This document shows positions 19,888 to 28,973 of a stretch of DNA of 64,000 nt, piece after piece. The notes under the pieces were generated by a model. That model was not told the DNA's origin. It saw nothing but the letters and a program-made list of their open reading frames with translations, and made no database searches. Source of the DNA: Methylomonas sp. EFPC3. Lineage in GTDB: Bacteria > Pseudomonadota > Gammaproteobacteria > Methylococcales > Methylomonadaceae. The stretch is taken from positions 3,778,372 through 3,842,371 of the forward strand of contig NZ_CP116398.1 of assembly GCF_029643245.1 (NCBI RefSeq). Direction: 5' to 3'. A program made the position numbers and the translations under genes. How positions within the stretch are numbered: the first letter of the stretch is position 1; each line of letters begins with the position of its first letter.

Positions 19888-20061
19888 CTAAGATTGAACG
19901 ATATTAAACAGGCGACGCTTCATTAACACTTCCGTCGCCCACTGATTCAGGCTTTTGCCTTTCGCTTTAGCGGCTAATAACGCTGCCGTATGGATTTCGG
20001 GTGGTATACGCAGCATCAGTTTGCGGCTAGCCGGTTTTTCCGGCGGTTTGCATGAGGTTGG
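19888..20061 (-). pseudogene. HicB-like antitoxin remnant
   Basis: Between mfd and the cold-shock gene, the minus strand reads an open stretch without an upstream start codon that contains RKLMLRIPPEIHTAALLAAKAKG followed by KSLNQWATEVL. This matches the ribbon-helix-helix end of HicB-family antitoxins (R.P..LH..L...A...G.SLNQ). The frame is stopped upstream by a TAA at 20062-20064, and no HicA toxin lies beside it. It is most likely a decayed fragment; translation from an internal ATG (about 42 residues) is possible. Confidence 0.55.
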
Positions 20062-20070
20062 TTATTCAGG

Positions 20071-23000
20071 TTACGCGGAGCTACCTTTTGTCCCCAGCCT
20101 CGCCAACAACTTCTCCAAAAACGCCACCTTATCCTCCATATCCTTAAAGGTCTGGGTAAACCTCAATTTATCCGCGCCGTCGAATTTATACACCTGCGAC
20201 TGGCTTTGGATCATCAAGATCAACTCGCCGGTATCGATTTGCGGCGTGGCGGTAAACACGATGCGGCCGCCGGTGGCGTGGGCTTCAATTTTGCGGATGC
20301 CCAGATGCGCAGCTTGTTGTTTCAGTTCGGTGACCGCGAACAAGGCTTTGACCTGATCCGGCAATAGGCCGAAGCGGTCGATCATTTCGATTTTTAACTT
20401 GCGCAAATCGTCTTCGGTTTCGGCGCTGGCGATGCGTTTGTACAAAACAAGGCGGGCGTGGATGTCCGGCAAATAGTCTTCCGGAATCAAGGCTGCTACT
20501 TGCAGATCGACTTCCGGGCCATAGTCCAAAGGCGCGTCCAGCTCCGGTTGTTTGCCGGATTTGAGGGCTTTAACGGCGCGCTCCAGCAACTCGGCGTACA
20601 GGGTAAAGCCGATTTCCTGAATCTGGCCGCTTTGTTCGTCGCCCAGCAACTCGCCGGCGCCACGGATTTCCATGTCGTGCGAGGACAACATGAAGCCGGC
20701 GCCCAGTTCGCCGGAGGTTTCGAAGGCCTCCAGACGCTTGATCGCGTCCTTGGTCATCAGGGTTTTCGGCGGCACGATGCAGTAGCAATAGGCGCGGTGG
20801 TGGGACCGGCCAACCCGGCCGCGTAACTGGTGCAACTGGGCCAGACCCAGCTTGTCGGCCCGGTTGATGACGATGGTATTCGCGCTGGGAATGTCGATGC
20901 CGCTTTCGATAATGGTGGTGGCGATTAGCACATTAAAACGCTGGTGATAAAAATCCAGCATGATTTGCTCCAGCTCGCGCTCGGCCATTTGGCCGTGGGC
21001 GATTTGAATCCGCGCTTCCGGCACCAGTTCGGCCAGTTCGCGCATCATTTTGTCCATGGTCTTGACGTCGTTGTGCAGGAAAAATACCTGGCCGCCGCGT
21101 TTGATTTCGCGCTGGCAGGCTTCCTGGACTTGGGAATCGATCCATTCGCTGACGAAGGTTTTGATCGCATGGCGGTTCGGCGGCGGCGTGGCGATGATGG
21201 AAATATCGCGCAGGCCGGCCATGGCCATGTTCAAGGTTCTCGGGATTGGCGTTGCGGTCAGTGTCAGCAAGTCCAGTTCGCTGCGCAGCTTTTTGAAATG
21301 CTCTTTTTGAGTGACGCCGAAGCGGTGTTCCTCGTCGATGATCACCAAGCCCAAGGCCTTGTATTTCATATCCTTGGACAGCAGTTTATGGGTGCCGATG
21401 ACGATGTCGACCTTGCCCTCGGCCAGATCGTCGGCGATGGCGGCTTGCTGTTTGGCGGTGACGAAACGGGAGGTGACTTCAATGCGCACCGGCCAGTCGG
21501 CAAAGCGGTCGCGGAAGTTTTGATAGTGTTGCTGCGCCAGCAGGGTGGTCGGCACCAGCACCGCCACCTGTTTGCCGCTTTGCACCGCCACAAAGGCCGC
21601 ACGCATCGCCACTTCGGTCTTGCCGAAGCCGACGTCGCCGCATACTACGCGGTCCATCGGTTGCGGCGCAGCCATGTCTTGCAAAATCGCTTCGATGGCG
21701 CTGAGCTGATCCGGAGTTTCCTCGAACGGGAAGCCGCCGGCAAAGGCGTTGTAGTCGCTATTGTCGACGCTAAAGGCAAAGCCGCCGCGCGCGGCGCGTT
21801 TGGCGTGTATGTCCAGCAATTCCGCGGCCACGTCGCGGGCCCGCTCCATGGCTTTTTGCTTGGCCTTGCTCCATTGCTCGGTGCCCAGTTTGTGCAAGGG
21901 GGCGTTTTCGGCGCTGACGCCGCTGTAACGGCCGATCAAATGTAGAGAGGCGACCGGCACGTAAATCTTGTCGCCGCCGGCATATTCCAGCATCAGAAAC
22001 TCGGCTTCGATGCCGCCGACGGTCAGAGTCTGCAGCCCCAGATAGCGGCCGACGCCGTGTTCCTGATGCACGACCGGCGAGCTTATCGTCAGCTCGTCGA
22101 GGTTGTTGAAGATGTTTTCCAGCGCCCGCGCCGCCGACTTCGCTCGGCGCCGGCGTTGCTGGACTTTTTCGCCGCTGAGCTGGCTTTCGGTGATGATGGC
22201 CAGCTTCGGTTGGTCGAGCAACAGCCCGTGATCCATCGGCGCGACGACGATGCACGGCGACTGTTCGCTTTGCAGAAATTCCGGCCAGTTTTGGACTTGC
22301 TTGGCGGCCAGTTTGACGCTTTTCAGTTTCTCGATCAGGCCCTCGCGGTGGCCGGCAGTCTCGGCAACGAACAGGATTTTGCCGGCAAAGCCTTCGATGA
22401 ACTGGCGCAGGCGCTGCGCCGGCTCTTTCAAGCGGCTATCGATGGCGACATCGGGCAGCGTTTGGCAATGCAGCGATTCGCCTTGTTCACCTTGATGGTT
22501 CAGCACGATGCGGCTGAACGCTTGGGTTTTGCCAACCAATTCGTCGGTGGCTAAAAACAGGCGCTGCGGCGGCAGTAGCGGCCTGTCGACGTCGTATTTG
22601 CGTTGCTGATAACGCTCTTCGGCCTCGGCGTAAAACTGGCCGGCACCGGTTTCAAATTCGGCCGGCAGCACGAATAGCGCGCTGCTCGGCAAGTAATCGA
22701 ACAGCGATTCGGTGCGCTCGACGAACAGCGGCAAATAGTATTCGATACCGGCCGGGGCGATTTGCTTGGAGACGTCGACGTACAAATTGTTTTTCGGCGA
22801 GGCGTCTGGAAATTGCTCGCGAAAGGCTTGGCGAAAGCGTTTGATCGCGTCGTCGGTAAATGGAAATTCGCGGGCCGGGAACAATTCGACTTTTTGCATT
22901 TTGTCCTGCGACATCTGCGTGTCGGGGTCGAAGCTGCGGATCGACTCGACGTCGTCGTCGAACAGTTCGATCCGGTAGGGCTGCTTGGAGCCCATCGGGA

Positions 23001-23526
23001 ACAGATCCAGAATCGAGCCGCGTACCGCGAATTCGCCGTGCTGATACACCTGCGATACGCACTGGTAACCCACCGCTTCCAATTTGGCGCGGGTCAGGTC
23101 CAGGCTCAAGGTGCCGCCGACTTCAATGGCAAAACTGTGGGCCAGGATATGTTCGCGCGGCGCCAGCCGGTGCATCAGGGTCGAGATCGGAACGATCAGC
23201 GCGCCGCGCTTGGTTTCCGGGAGCAGGGCCAGCGTACGCAAGCGTTCGGAAATGATTTCCGGCAACGGCGAGAACACATCGTAGGGCAGGGTTTCCCAGT
23301 CCGGAAATTGCAATATCGGATAGGCGCTGTCCAGAAAAAAGGCCATTTCGTGCTCCAGGCGCAACGCGGTTTGCGTGTCCGGTGTGACGATGACGGCCAA
23401 GCGTTTTTCGCTGGCGATCGCGGTGGCGAGCGCCAGCGCATCGCCGCAGCCGGCTAAGTCGCGCCAGACATGAGCTTGGGTGGACTGTTTCGGTAATTCG
23501 GGAAGTTGTAGCGGAGACGCGTTCAT
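20071..23526 (-). CDS. mfd: Transcription-repair coupling factor Mfd
   Basis: Mfd removes RNA polymerase stalled at lesions and recruits UvrA. The 1,151-residue protein has the UvrB-homology region (about 20-330), the polymerase-interacting domain (about 480-550, HQEHGVGRYLGLQ), the RecG-like motor with Walker A GDVGFGKTEVAMRA and DEEH box DEEHRFG, motif VI QLRGRVGRS, and the C-terminal autoinhibitory domain. The length matches the family. It is transcribed alone. Confidence 0.97.
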   Translation of the reverse strand: MNASPLQLPELPKQSTQAHVWRDLAGCGDALALATAIASEKRLAVIVTPDTQTALRLEHEMAFFLDSAYPILQFPDWETLPYDVFSPLPEIISERLRTLALLPETKRGALIVPISTLMHRLAPREHILAHSFAIEVGGTLSLDLTRAKLEAVGYQCVSQVYQHGEFAVRGSILDLFPMGSKQPYRIELFDDDVESIRSFDPDTQMSQDKMQKVELFPAREFPFTDDAIKRFRQAFREQFPDASPKNNLYVDVSKQIAPAGIEYYLPLFVERTESLFDYLPSSALFVLPAEFETGAGQFYAEAEERYQQRKYDVDRPLLPPQRLFLATDELVGKTQAFSRIVLNHQGEQGESLHCQTLPDVAIDSRLKEPAQRLRQFIEGFAGKILFVAETAGHREGLIEKLKSVKLAAKQVQNWPEFLQSEQSPCIVVAPMDHGLLLDQPKLAIITESQLSGEKVQQRRRRAKSAARALENIFNNLDELTISSPVVHQEHGVGRYLGLQTLTVGGIEAEFLMLEYAGGDKIYVPVASLHLIGRYSGVSAENAPLHKLGTEQWSKAKQKAMERARDVAAELLDIHAKRAARGGFAFSVDNSDYNAFAGGFPFEETPDQLSAIEAILQDMAAPQPMDRVVCGDVGFGKTEVAMRAAFVAVQSGKQVAVLVPTTLLAQQHYQNFRDRFADWPVRIEVTSRFVTAKQQAAIADDLAEGKVDIVIGTHKLLSKDMKYKALGLVIIDEEHRFGVTQKEHFKKLRSELDLLTLTATPIPRTLNMAMAGLRDISIIATPPPNRHAIKTFVSEWIDSQVQEACQREIKRGGQVFFLHNDVKTMDKMMRELAELVPEARIQIAHGQMAERELEQIMLDFYHQRFNVLIATTIIESGIDIPSANTIVINRADKLGLAQLHQLRGRVGRSHHRAYCYCIVPPKTLMTKDAIKRLEAFETSGELGAGFMLSSHDMEIRGAGELLGDEQSGQIQEIGFTLYAELLERAVKALKSGKQPELDAPLDYGPEVDLQVAALIPEDYLPDIHARLVLYKRIASAETEDDLRKLKIEMIDRFGLLPDQVKALFAVTELKQQAAHLGIRKIEAHATGGRIVFTATPQIDTGELILMIQSQSQVYKFDGADKLRFTQTFKDMEDKVAFLEKLLARLGTKGSSA

Positions 23527-23635
23527 GGCAATTTGAATGGGTATAGCGGGAACGACAGTGAGGCCAGGCTAACTGGCAAACGGAGTGGCTGTAGGTCTTG
23601 TCTGGAGGAAGGCCGCGTGCCAGCGTTTTTTAGGA

Positions 23636-24397
23636 TCAAGCCAAATTTTTTTGTTGGATTTCGATATCCTGCATGTAGCGTTGAATATTGGTTTCGAACG
23701 CCGGCGGAATGTCGGTGAAACGACAGCCGACTCGCTGCTGAGTACCGGTCACGGTGGCGCGTACTCGGGTTATTTCTTTGATTTCGAAGCTGATTTTGGC
23801 TTGTCCGCCGTCGTGCAGATACATCATGCAGCCTTCATGCTTGTCTTCCGGATTCAGATATTTGTCGAATTGCGAATCCGGATTCAGAAACGCAAACCCG
23901 GAAAAGCTCAGATCGACCAACCTAAATGAGGCTTTTAGCACCGTGGGTTCTGTATTCTCGATGTCGTCAGGATCCTGGGGCGGGGTAAACATCATTACGC
24001 ACAGGCTGTTGGTGTGCGAAAGCGGTACTTTAATCCGGTAGAACTGGCGGCGCTGCATCCAGAAAATCGCGTCCGGAATCGGCATTGCAAGTACCGGGTG
24101 GCCGTCACTTTGCGATTTCTTGATCGATTTGCCGCGGAAGGAGACCTTGATCCCTTCGTATTCTGTGCGGAACAGCACTTTGGGCGAATTCAGCAACTGT
24201 TTGTTCAACAACTCGGTGGGCGCGACATCGAGTGCCAACAGGTTGGCTTTCTGGTCGAGATCGATAATCGTGGTCAAAAACGATTGGTTGTGTTCGCCAA
24301 AGTGCGCAGAAATGATGCACTTTTTCTTTACCAGATCGGTCAGGTGGCCAAAAACCAGTTTGGAGCCTCTAACAAGATAGTCGGATTCTTTTTCCAT
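23636..24397 (-). CDS. PilZ-domain c-di-GMP effector (YcgR type)
   Basis: The 253-residue protein has an N-terminal YcgR-like beta domain (about 1-110) and a C-terminal PilZ domain starting with the c-di-GMP-binding arginines in RRQFYR (about 118-123) and the second motif DLSFSG (about 165). YcgR proteins slow flagellar rotation when c-di-GMP is high. No flagellar genes lie in the window, so the target is inferred. The gene stands alone, divergent from the SMR gene. Confidence 0.85.
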   Translation of the reverse strand: MEKESDYLVRGSKLVFGHLTDLVKKKCIISAHFGEHNQSFLTTIIDLDQKANLLALDVAPTELLNKQLLNSPKVLFRTEYEGIKVSFRGKSIKKSQSDGHPVLAMPIPDAIFWMQRRQFYRIKVPLSHTNSLCVMMFTPPQDPDDIENTEPTVLKASFRLVDLSFSGFAFLNPDSQFDKYLNPEDKHEGCMMYLHDGGQAKISFEIKEITRVRATVTGTQQRVGCRFTDIPPAFETNIQRYMQDIEIQQKNLA

Positions 24398-24476
24398 TAA
24401 AGTTGCTAAATATTGCGGTGTGCGGAAAGGGCTATTGTAAAATAAGCAGGATTATAGTGTATAGGCAGGAGTTTTG

Positions 24477-24797
24477 ATGGGTTGGTTGCTGTTGTTGGTG
24501 GCGGGGTGTTCGGAAATCGTGTTTGCAGTAAGTCTGAAATATAACGATGGCTTCACCAAGCTATGGCCTAGCGTGGTAACCGGCGTCTCCGGTATTGCCA
24601 GCTTTTATTTGCTGATGTTGGCTATCCGTACTTTGCCGTTGGGAACCGCCTATGCGGTTTGGACCGGCATGGGGGCGGTCGGCGTTGCCGTTATCGGTGT
24701 CCTCTGGTTTAAGGAGCCGGCCGACTGGGTGCGGCTGGCGTCGATTATGTTTATTGTCGTCGGTATCGTCGGCCTGAAACTTACCCACGCCGAGTGA
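24477..24797 (+). CDS. sugE: SMR-family exporter, SugE/Gdx type
   Basis: A 106-residue, four-helix membrane protein of the small multidrug resistance family. It has the membrane glutamate in GCSEIVFA (helix 1) and the GTAYAVWTGMGAVG stretch of helix 3 that marks SugE/Gdx proteins, many of which export guanidinium. The start is the ATG at 24477 after GGCAGGAG. No guanidine riboswitch is visible in the short upstream gap. Its stop overlaps the next start by one base. Confidence 0.88.
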   Translation: MGWLLLLVAGCSEIVFAVSLKYNDGFTKLWPSVVTGVSGIASFYLLMLAIRTLPLGTAYAVWTGMGAVGVAVIGVLWFKEPADWVRLASIMFIVVGIVGLKLTHAE

Positions 24798-25090
24798 TGT
24801 TGCATTTGTTGTCGCAATTGCCGTTGCAGGCCGAGGTGTTTGCGAGAATGGCGCCCGGCGACGATATCGTGTTGCTGGATGCCACGGTCTGCGGCGCGTT
24901 ACGCGGCCATCAAGATAACCGGCTGTTGCAGCAGGTCATGGCGCGAGCCTGCCAAGTCTATGCGATGCGGGACATGGTCGAGGCGTATGGCTTACAAGCG
25001 GGGCGGCTGTTGTCCGGTGTGGAACCCATAGATTACGCCGGGCTGGTCGAGCTGACCGTTAAACACCCCGTGATCCATTCCTGGTGTTGA
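24797..25090 (+). CDS. tusB: TusB/DsrH-family sulfur relay protein
   Basis: The 97-residue protein starts MLHLLSQLPL and contains APGDDIVLLDATVCGAL and DYAGLVELTVKHPVIHSW, matching DsrH/TusB. TusB is part of the TusBCD complex that passes sulfur for 2-thiouridine in tRNA; DsrH is its counterpart in sulfur-oxidising bacteria. The usual partner genes tusC/tusD (dsrF/dsrE) are not adjacent. The stop overlaps the next start, so it is co-translated with the DsrC-like gene. Confidence 0.8.
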   Translation: MLHLLSQLPLQAEVFARMAPGDDIVLLDATVCGALRGHQDNRLLQQVMARACQVYAMRDMVEAYGLQAGRLLSGVEPIDYAGLVELTVKHPVIHSWC

Positions 25091-25413
25091 TTTACGACGG
25101 CGTGGTTTTGGACACCACGGCAGACGGTTTCTTGCGCGACGCAGCGCAATGGAACCGACGCGTCGCCGAGGTGTTAGCACAGGCAGAAGCGTTGGAACTG
25201 GAGGATGCGCATTGGGAAATCCTGTATTTCATCCGCGACTACTACGCCCGCTTTAAACACCTGCCCAATGCCCGGATGTTTGTCGCCGCAGTGCGCAAGC
25301 AATTTGGCGAAGACAAAGGCAATAGCCGCTATCTGCAAAAACTATTTCCCAAAGGGCCGCTGAAATACGCTTGCAAGATAGCCGGCTTGCCGAAACCGCC
25401 CACTTGTTTATAA
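25084..25413 (+). CDS. tusE: DsrC/TusE-family protein with both C-terminal cysteines
   Basis: The 109-residue protein has the family core (HWEILYFIRDYYARF; ARMFVAAVRKQFGEDKG; LFPKGPLKYACKIAGLPKPP) and ends in TCL. It keeps the penultimate cysteine and the second cysteine 11 residues earlier, which marks redox-active DsrC; E. coli TusE has only the penultimate one. The family carries sulfur as a persulfide. GTG at 25084 or TTG at 25087 is the start, overlapping tusB. With tusB upstream and no dsrAB, a tRNA-thiolation role is likelier than sulfur respiration. Confidence 0.85.
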   Translation: MLIYDGVVLDTTADGFLRDAAQWNRRVAEVLAQAEALELEDAHWEILYFIRDYYARFKHLPNARMFVAAVRKQFGEDKGNSRYLQKLFPKGPLKYACKIAGLPKPPTCL

Positions 25414-25431
25414 CGATTTCGAGAGAATTTA

Positions 25432-26742
25432 ATGACTAATCCGCGTGTTGGTTTTATCAGTTTGGGTTGCCCGAAAGCGCTGGTCGATAGCGAGCAGATT
25501 TTGACCCGCTTGCGGACCGAGGGCTACCAAGTTTCGCCGAATTACAAGGATTCCGATCTGGTTATCGTCAATACTTGCGGCTTTATCGATGCCGCGGTGG
25601 AAGAGTCGCTGGACAGCATCGGCGAAGCTTTGGCCGAAAACGGCAGGGTGATCGTCACCGGTTGTCTGGGGGCGCGGCAGGACGAGATTCTGGCCCGCCA
25701 TCCGCAAGTGCTGAAAATTACCGGCGCCCATGCCACCGACGAGGTGCTGGACGCGGTACACGAACACTTGCCGCCGGCGCACAATCCCTTCCTGGAGCTG
25801 TTACCGCCGCAAGGCATCAAATTGACGCCCAAGCATTACGCCTACTTGAAGATTTCGGAAGGCTGCAACCACCGCTGTACCTTTTGTATCATTCCGTCGA
25901 TGCGTGGCGACCTGGTCAGCCGGCCGATCGACGACGTTATGGCCGAGGCGGAACGCCTGGCTGCCGCCGGCGTAAAAGAGCTGTTGATCGTATCGCAGGA
26001 TACCAGCGCTTATGGCCTGGATTTACACTACCAAAGCCGGGCTTGGCGCGGCCGCGACTACCAAACCCGTTTCAAGGATTTGGCGGCGGCATTGGGCGAG
26101 CTGGGAATTTGGGTGCGGATGCATTACGTCTATCCCTATCCGCACGTTGACGATGTGGTGCCGCTGATGGCCGACGGGAAAATTTTGCCGTATCTGGATA
26201 TTCCGTTTCAACATGCCAGCAGCCGAATTTTGAAGCTGATGAAGCGGCCGGCTGCGGCGGAAAACAATCTGGAGCGTATCCTTGCCTGGCGCAACATTTG
26301 TCCTGATTTAACCATTCGTAGCACCTTCATCGTCGGTTTCCCCGGTGAAACCGAGCAGGAGTTCGAAGAGCTGTTGCAGTTTTTGAGCGAAGCGCAAATG
26401 GATCGGGTCGGTTGTTTTGCCTATTCGCCGGTTAAGGGCGCGGCGGCAAACGCGCTGCCGGATGCGGTGCCGGAACAGGTCAAGCAGGAGCGGTTGGCGC
26501 GGTTTATGGAGCATCAGGCTGCGATCAGCGCCGAACGCTTACAGCGACGGATAGGATGCCGTGAGACCGTCTTGATCGACGAGGTCGTCGAAGAAGGGGC
26601 AGTGGCGCGCAGCAGAAGCGATGCCCCCGAAATTGACGGCCAAGTCTTCATCGACGGCGCAAGCCACCTGCAGGTTGGAAGCTTCGTCGACGTCGAAATC
26701 GAAGACGCCGACGACTACGACCTGTGGGCCAAACTGGTCTAA
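25432..26742 (+). CDS. rimO: Ribosomal protein S12 methylthiotransferase RimO
   Basis: RimO adds a methylthio group to the conserved aspartate of ribosomal protein S12. The N-terminal UPF0004 domain carries the three auxiliary-cluster cysteines ([22 protein letters not shown]), the radical-SAM domain has CNHRCTFC (about 145-152), and a TRAM domain closes the 436-residue chain. [10 protein letters not shown] favours RimO over MiaB. It ends at an intrinsic terminator shared with cspA. Confidence 0.95.
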   Translation: MTNPRVGFISLGCPKALVDSEQILTRLRTEGYQVSPNYKDSDLVIVNTCGFIDAAVEESLDSIGEALAENGRVIVTGCLGARQDEILARHPQVLKITGAHATDEVLDAVHEHLPPAHNPFLELLPPQGIKLTPKHYAYLKISEGCNHRCTFCIIPSMRGDLVSRPIDDVMAEAERLAAAGVKELLIVSQDTSAYGLDLHYQSRAWRGRDYQTRFKDLAAALGELGIWVRMHYVYPYPHVDDVVPLMADGKILPYLDIPFQHASSRILKLMKRPAAAENNLERILAWRNICPDLTIRSTFIVGFPGETEQEFEELLQFLSEAQMDRVGCFAYSPVKGAAANALPDAVPEQVKQERLARFMEHQAAISAERLQRRIGCRETVLIDEVVEEGAVARSRSDAPEIDGQVFIDGASHLQVGSFVDVEIEDADDYDLWAKLV

Positions 26743-26743
26743 C

Positions 26744-26772
26744 AAAAAAGCCGCTGGTGAGGCGGCTTTTTT
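26744..26772. terminator. Bidirectional intrinsic terminator, rimO / cspA
   Basis: AAAAAAGCCGC (26744-26754) pairs with GCGGCTTTTTT (26762-26772) around a 7-base loop. A-tract, GC stem and U-tract give an intrinsic terminator on both strands, placed between the convergent rimO and cspA stops. Confidence 0.92.
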
Positions 26773-26779
26773 ATCGGGC

Positions 26780-26989
26780 TTATAACGGAGTAACGTTTTC
26801 CGCTTGTGGGCCTTTTTGGCCGTTGGTCACTTCCATCGTGACTTTTTGGCCTTCTTTCAAAGTTCTGCGGCCGCTGCCGTTGATTGCGCTGAAATGCACA
26901 AACACATCTTTGCCGCCCTCTTGTTCGATGAAGCCGAAACCTTTTTCATCGTTGAACCATTTAACTTTGCCTTCTACTTGAACTGACAT
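26780..26989 (-). CDS. cspA: Cold-shock protein, CspA family
   Basis: A 69-residue single cold-shock domain with RNP-1 KGFGFIEQ and RNP-2 VFVHFSAI, typical of CspA/CspC-type RNA chaperones that melt RNA structure. Which paralogue it is cannot be told. It is preceded by a long non-coding stretch, as expected for cold-shock genes with structured leaders, and ends at a strong terminator. Confidence 0.94.
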   Translation of the reverse strand: MSVQVEGKVKWFNDEKGFGFIEQEGGKDVFVHFSAINGSGRRTLKEGQKVTMEVTNGQKGPQAENVTPL

Positions 26990-27417
26990 AAATTTCTCTT
27001 GCTTTAAAAAGTGCTATTCGCTGGTTTGGAACTAGGGTTTGTGACTAAAGCGGGTAAGCGGAAAACAAAGTTTGTTGATCCTATTGCGAGCTTGAAAAGC
27101 GACAACGATACCGAGCTAAATCGGCTTCATTATACATGCCTCGTCGCGGCTATCCACAAAAAGTAAAGCGATTTTTGCTCCTAACGACCCGGCTTTGCAC
27201 GGTAGTGTCTGCGGCGAATGCAAGCGGATATGTGTGTCGGCAAAAGGGATTTTAGTCAAGTTATTGAAATTAATGGTGCTTTTTTGATGGGGCTATGGCC
27301 GGCTTCAGGGTTCCGGTTGGCGCTGGCAAACCGATAATATTTTGCTGAAGGCGATACAAATTTGGTATTTTTGGCAATTGGCCAAACGGGCAGCGCTCCG
27401 TCGCCGCCGAGACCACG
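26990..27417 (-). promoter_or_regulatory. Long cspA upstream region, probable leader
   Basis: This 428-base region upstream of cspA holds no credible gene. Cold-shock genes usually have 5' leaders of 100-200 nucleotides that refold with temperature, and the part next to 26989 is the expected place. No specific structure or promoter box can be confirmed by eye. The far end lies just downstream of the nhaD stop. Confidence 0.35.
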
Positions 27418-28854
27418 TTAGAAATAATGGCCGTTTAGCAAAAAATGGGTGGCAATGCTGCCGAAGAAACCCAGCAAAATCACCGGCATCCATTTCAAAT
27501 GGGCGCTAAAGGTGTAAACACCCTTCATTTGCCCCATCAGACCGACGCCGGCCGCCGAGCCGATTGCCAACAGGCTGCCGCCTACACCGGCAGTCAGCGT
27601 CACTAACAGCCATTGGCCTTGCGAGATATCCGGGTGCATGGTCAGCACAGCGAACATGATTGTGCCGTTGTCGATGAAGGCGGAAAAAATGCCGACCAGA
27701 ATGTTGGCAATGGTCGGGTCCATGCCGATGTACAACACGTTGGAGGCCATCGTCAGGTAGCCGATGAAACTCAAACCGCCAACGCTCATCATTACGCCGT
27801 AGAAAAACAGCAAGGTGTCCCACTCCAGATGGGCGACGCTTTTGAATACGTCGAACTTCTGATCTTGGCGACTAGCTGGCAGCTCCACTTGGAATAATTT
27901 GTAAACGTGGGCAAAGTCGCTGCCCTTGGCTCTGCCTTCTGTTTTTTGCAGGTAATAACCGAGAAACTTGAGATAGGTCAAACCGGCCAGCATGCCGGCG
28001 GCGGGCGGCAGTTTCAAAAAGTTCTCGAAGCAGACCGCGGTAATGATGGTCAACAAAAACAGGATAATCATCGCTAATGCACCGCGCTTCATAATTGGCG
28101 CTCGACCGACCGCCCCCGGAAATTCCCTAGGAATCCAGAAATGCATGACGATTGCCGGCAGCGCAAAGTTGACGATAGCTGGAATGAACAGCGAGAAGAA
28201 ATCGGCGAACGGCACCACTCCACTTTGCCAGACCAATAGCGTGGTGATATCGCCGAATGGACTGAACGAACCGCCGGCGTTAGTGGCTACGACCACATTG
28301 ATAGCCGCCAGTGTCACGAAGCGAGGGTTGTCCTTGCCCATGGCTGTAATTACCGCGCCCATCAATAACGCAGTGGTCAGATTGTTGCAAACCGAGGACA
28401 TGAAAAACGACATGCAGCCGGTTATCCAGAACAATTTGCGGTAGCTGAAGCCCTTGCTCAGTAGCCAGACCCGCAAATTATCGAACACGCCGCGATTTTC
28501 CATTGCGTTCAAATAGGCCATAGACACCATGATGAACAAAAACAGCTCCGCATATCCGATCAGCGCGGCCCGGAAGGCTTGCCCGGCTTCCTCGCGCATG
28601 CCGCCGTGTACGTAGACGCCGGCGATAAAAGCCCAGATCAAACTCGCCGCCAAGACCATGGGTTTGGATTTGTTCAGTTCCGTGACTTCCTCGGTCATGG
28701 CCAAGGTATAGGCCAGCGAGAAGATGCAAATGGCCAAGTAGCCTACCCAATGATGGGTCAGGTCGAGAACGTGGGCGGTGGCGGGGTCTGCGCTGGCCCA
28801 AGCCAGGATTGGCGAGCAAGCACATAGCAGAAACAGCGAAATACGTAGTAACAC
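27418..28854 (-). CDS. nhaD: Na+/H+ antiporter, NhaD family
   Basis: The 478-residue protein has an N-terminal signal-like helix and about eleven further membrane helices. NhaD hallmarks include SSVCNNLTTALLMGAV, NAGGSFSPFGDITTLLVWQ and SAFIDNGTIMFAVL, regions that hold the ion-coupling acidic residues. NhaD proteins expel sodium in exchange for protons at high pH. The start codon is GTG at 28854 with AAAGGAG upstream. It follows the large oxidoreductase gene on the same strand. Confidence 0.9.
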   Translation of the reverse strand: MLLRISLFLLCACSPILAWASADPATAHVLDLTHHWVGYLAICIFSLAYTLAMTEEVTELNKSKPMVLAASLIWAFIAGVYVHGGMREEAGQAFRAALIGYAELFLFIMVSMAYLNAMENRGVFDNLRVWLLSKGFSYRKLFWITGCMSFFMSSVCNNLTTALLMGAVITAMGKDNPRFVTLAAINVVVATNAGGSFSPFGDITTLLVWQSGVVPFADFFSLFIPAIVNFALPAIVMHFWIPREFPGAVGRAPIMKRGALAMIILFLLTIITAVCFENFLKLPPAAGMLAGLTYLKFLGYYLQKTEGRAKGSDFAHVYKLFQVELPASRQDQKFDVFKSVAHLEWDTLLFFYGVMMSVGGLSFIGYLTMASNVLYIGMDPTIANILVGIFSAFIDNGTIMFAVLTMHPDISQGQWLLVTLTAGVGGSLLAIGSAAGVGLMGQMKGVYTFSAHLKWMPVILLGFFGSIATHFLLNGHYF

Positions 28855-28973
28855 GAGCGAACTCCTTTCAAAATTTGAAGCCCAGACTGTCGCGGCGGTA
28901 TCGAGTTCCTTGGCCGCGAAAGCAGCCCGCGTTTCCAGCCGAAACCGGAAATGCGGGTGGATGTTGTGAAGGT

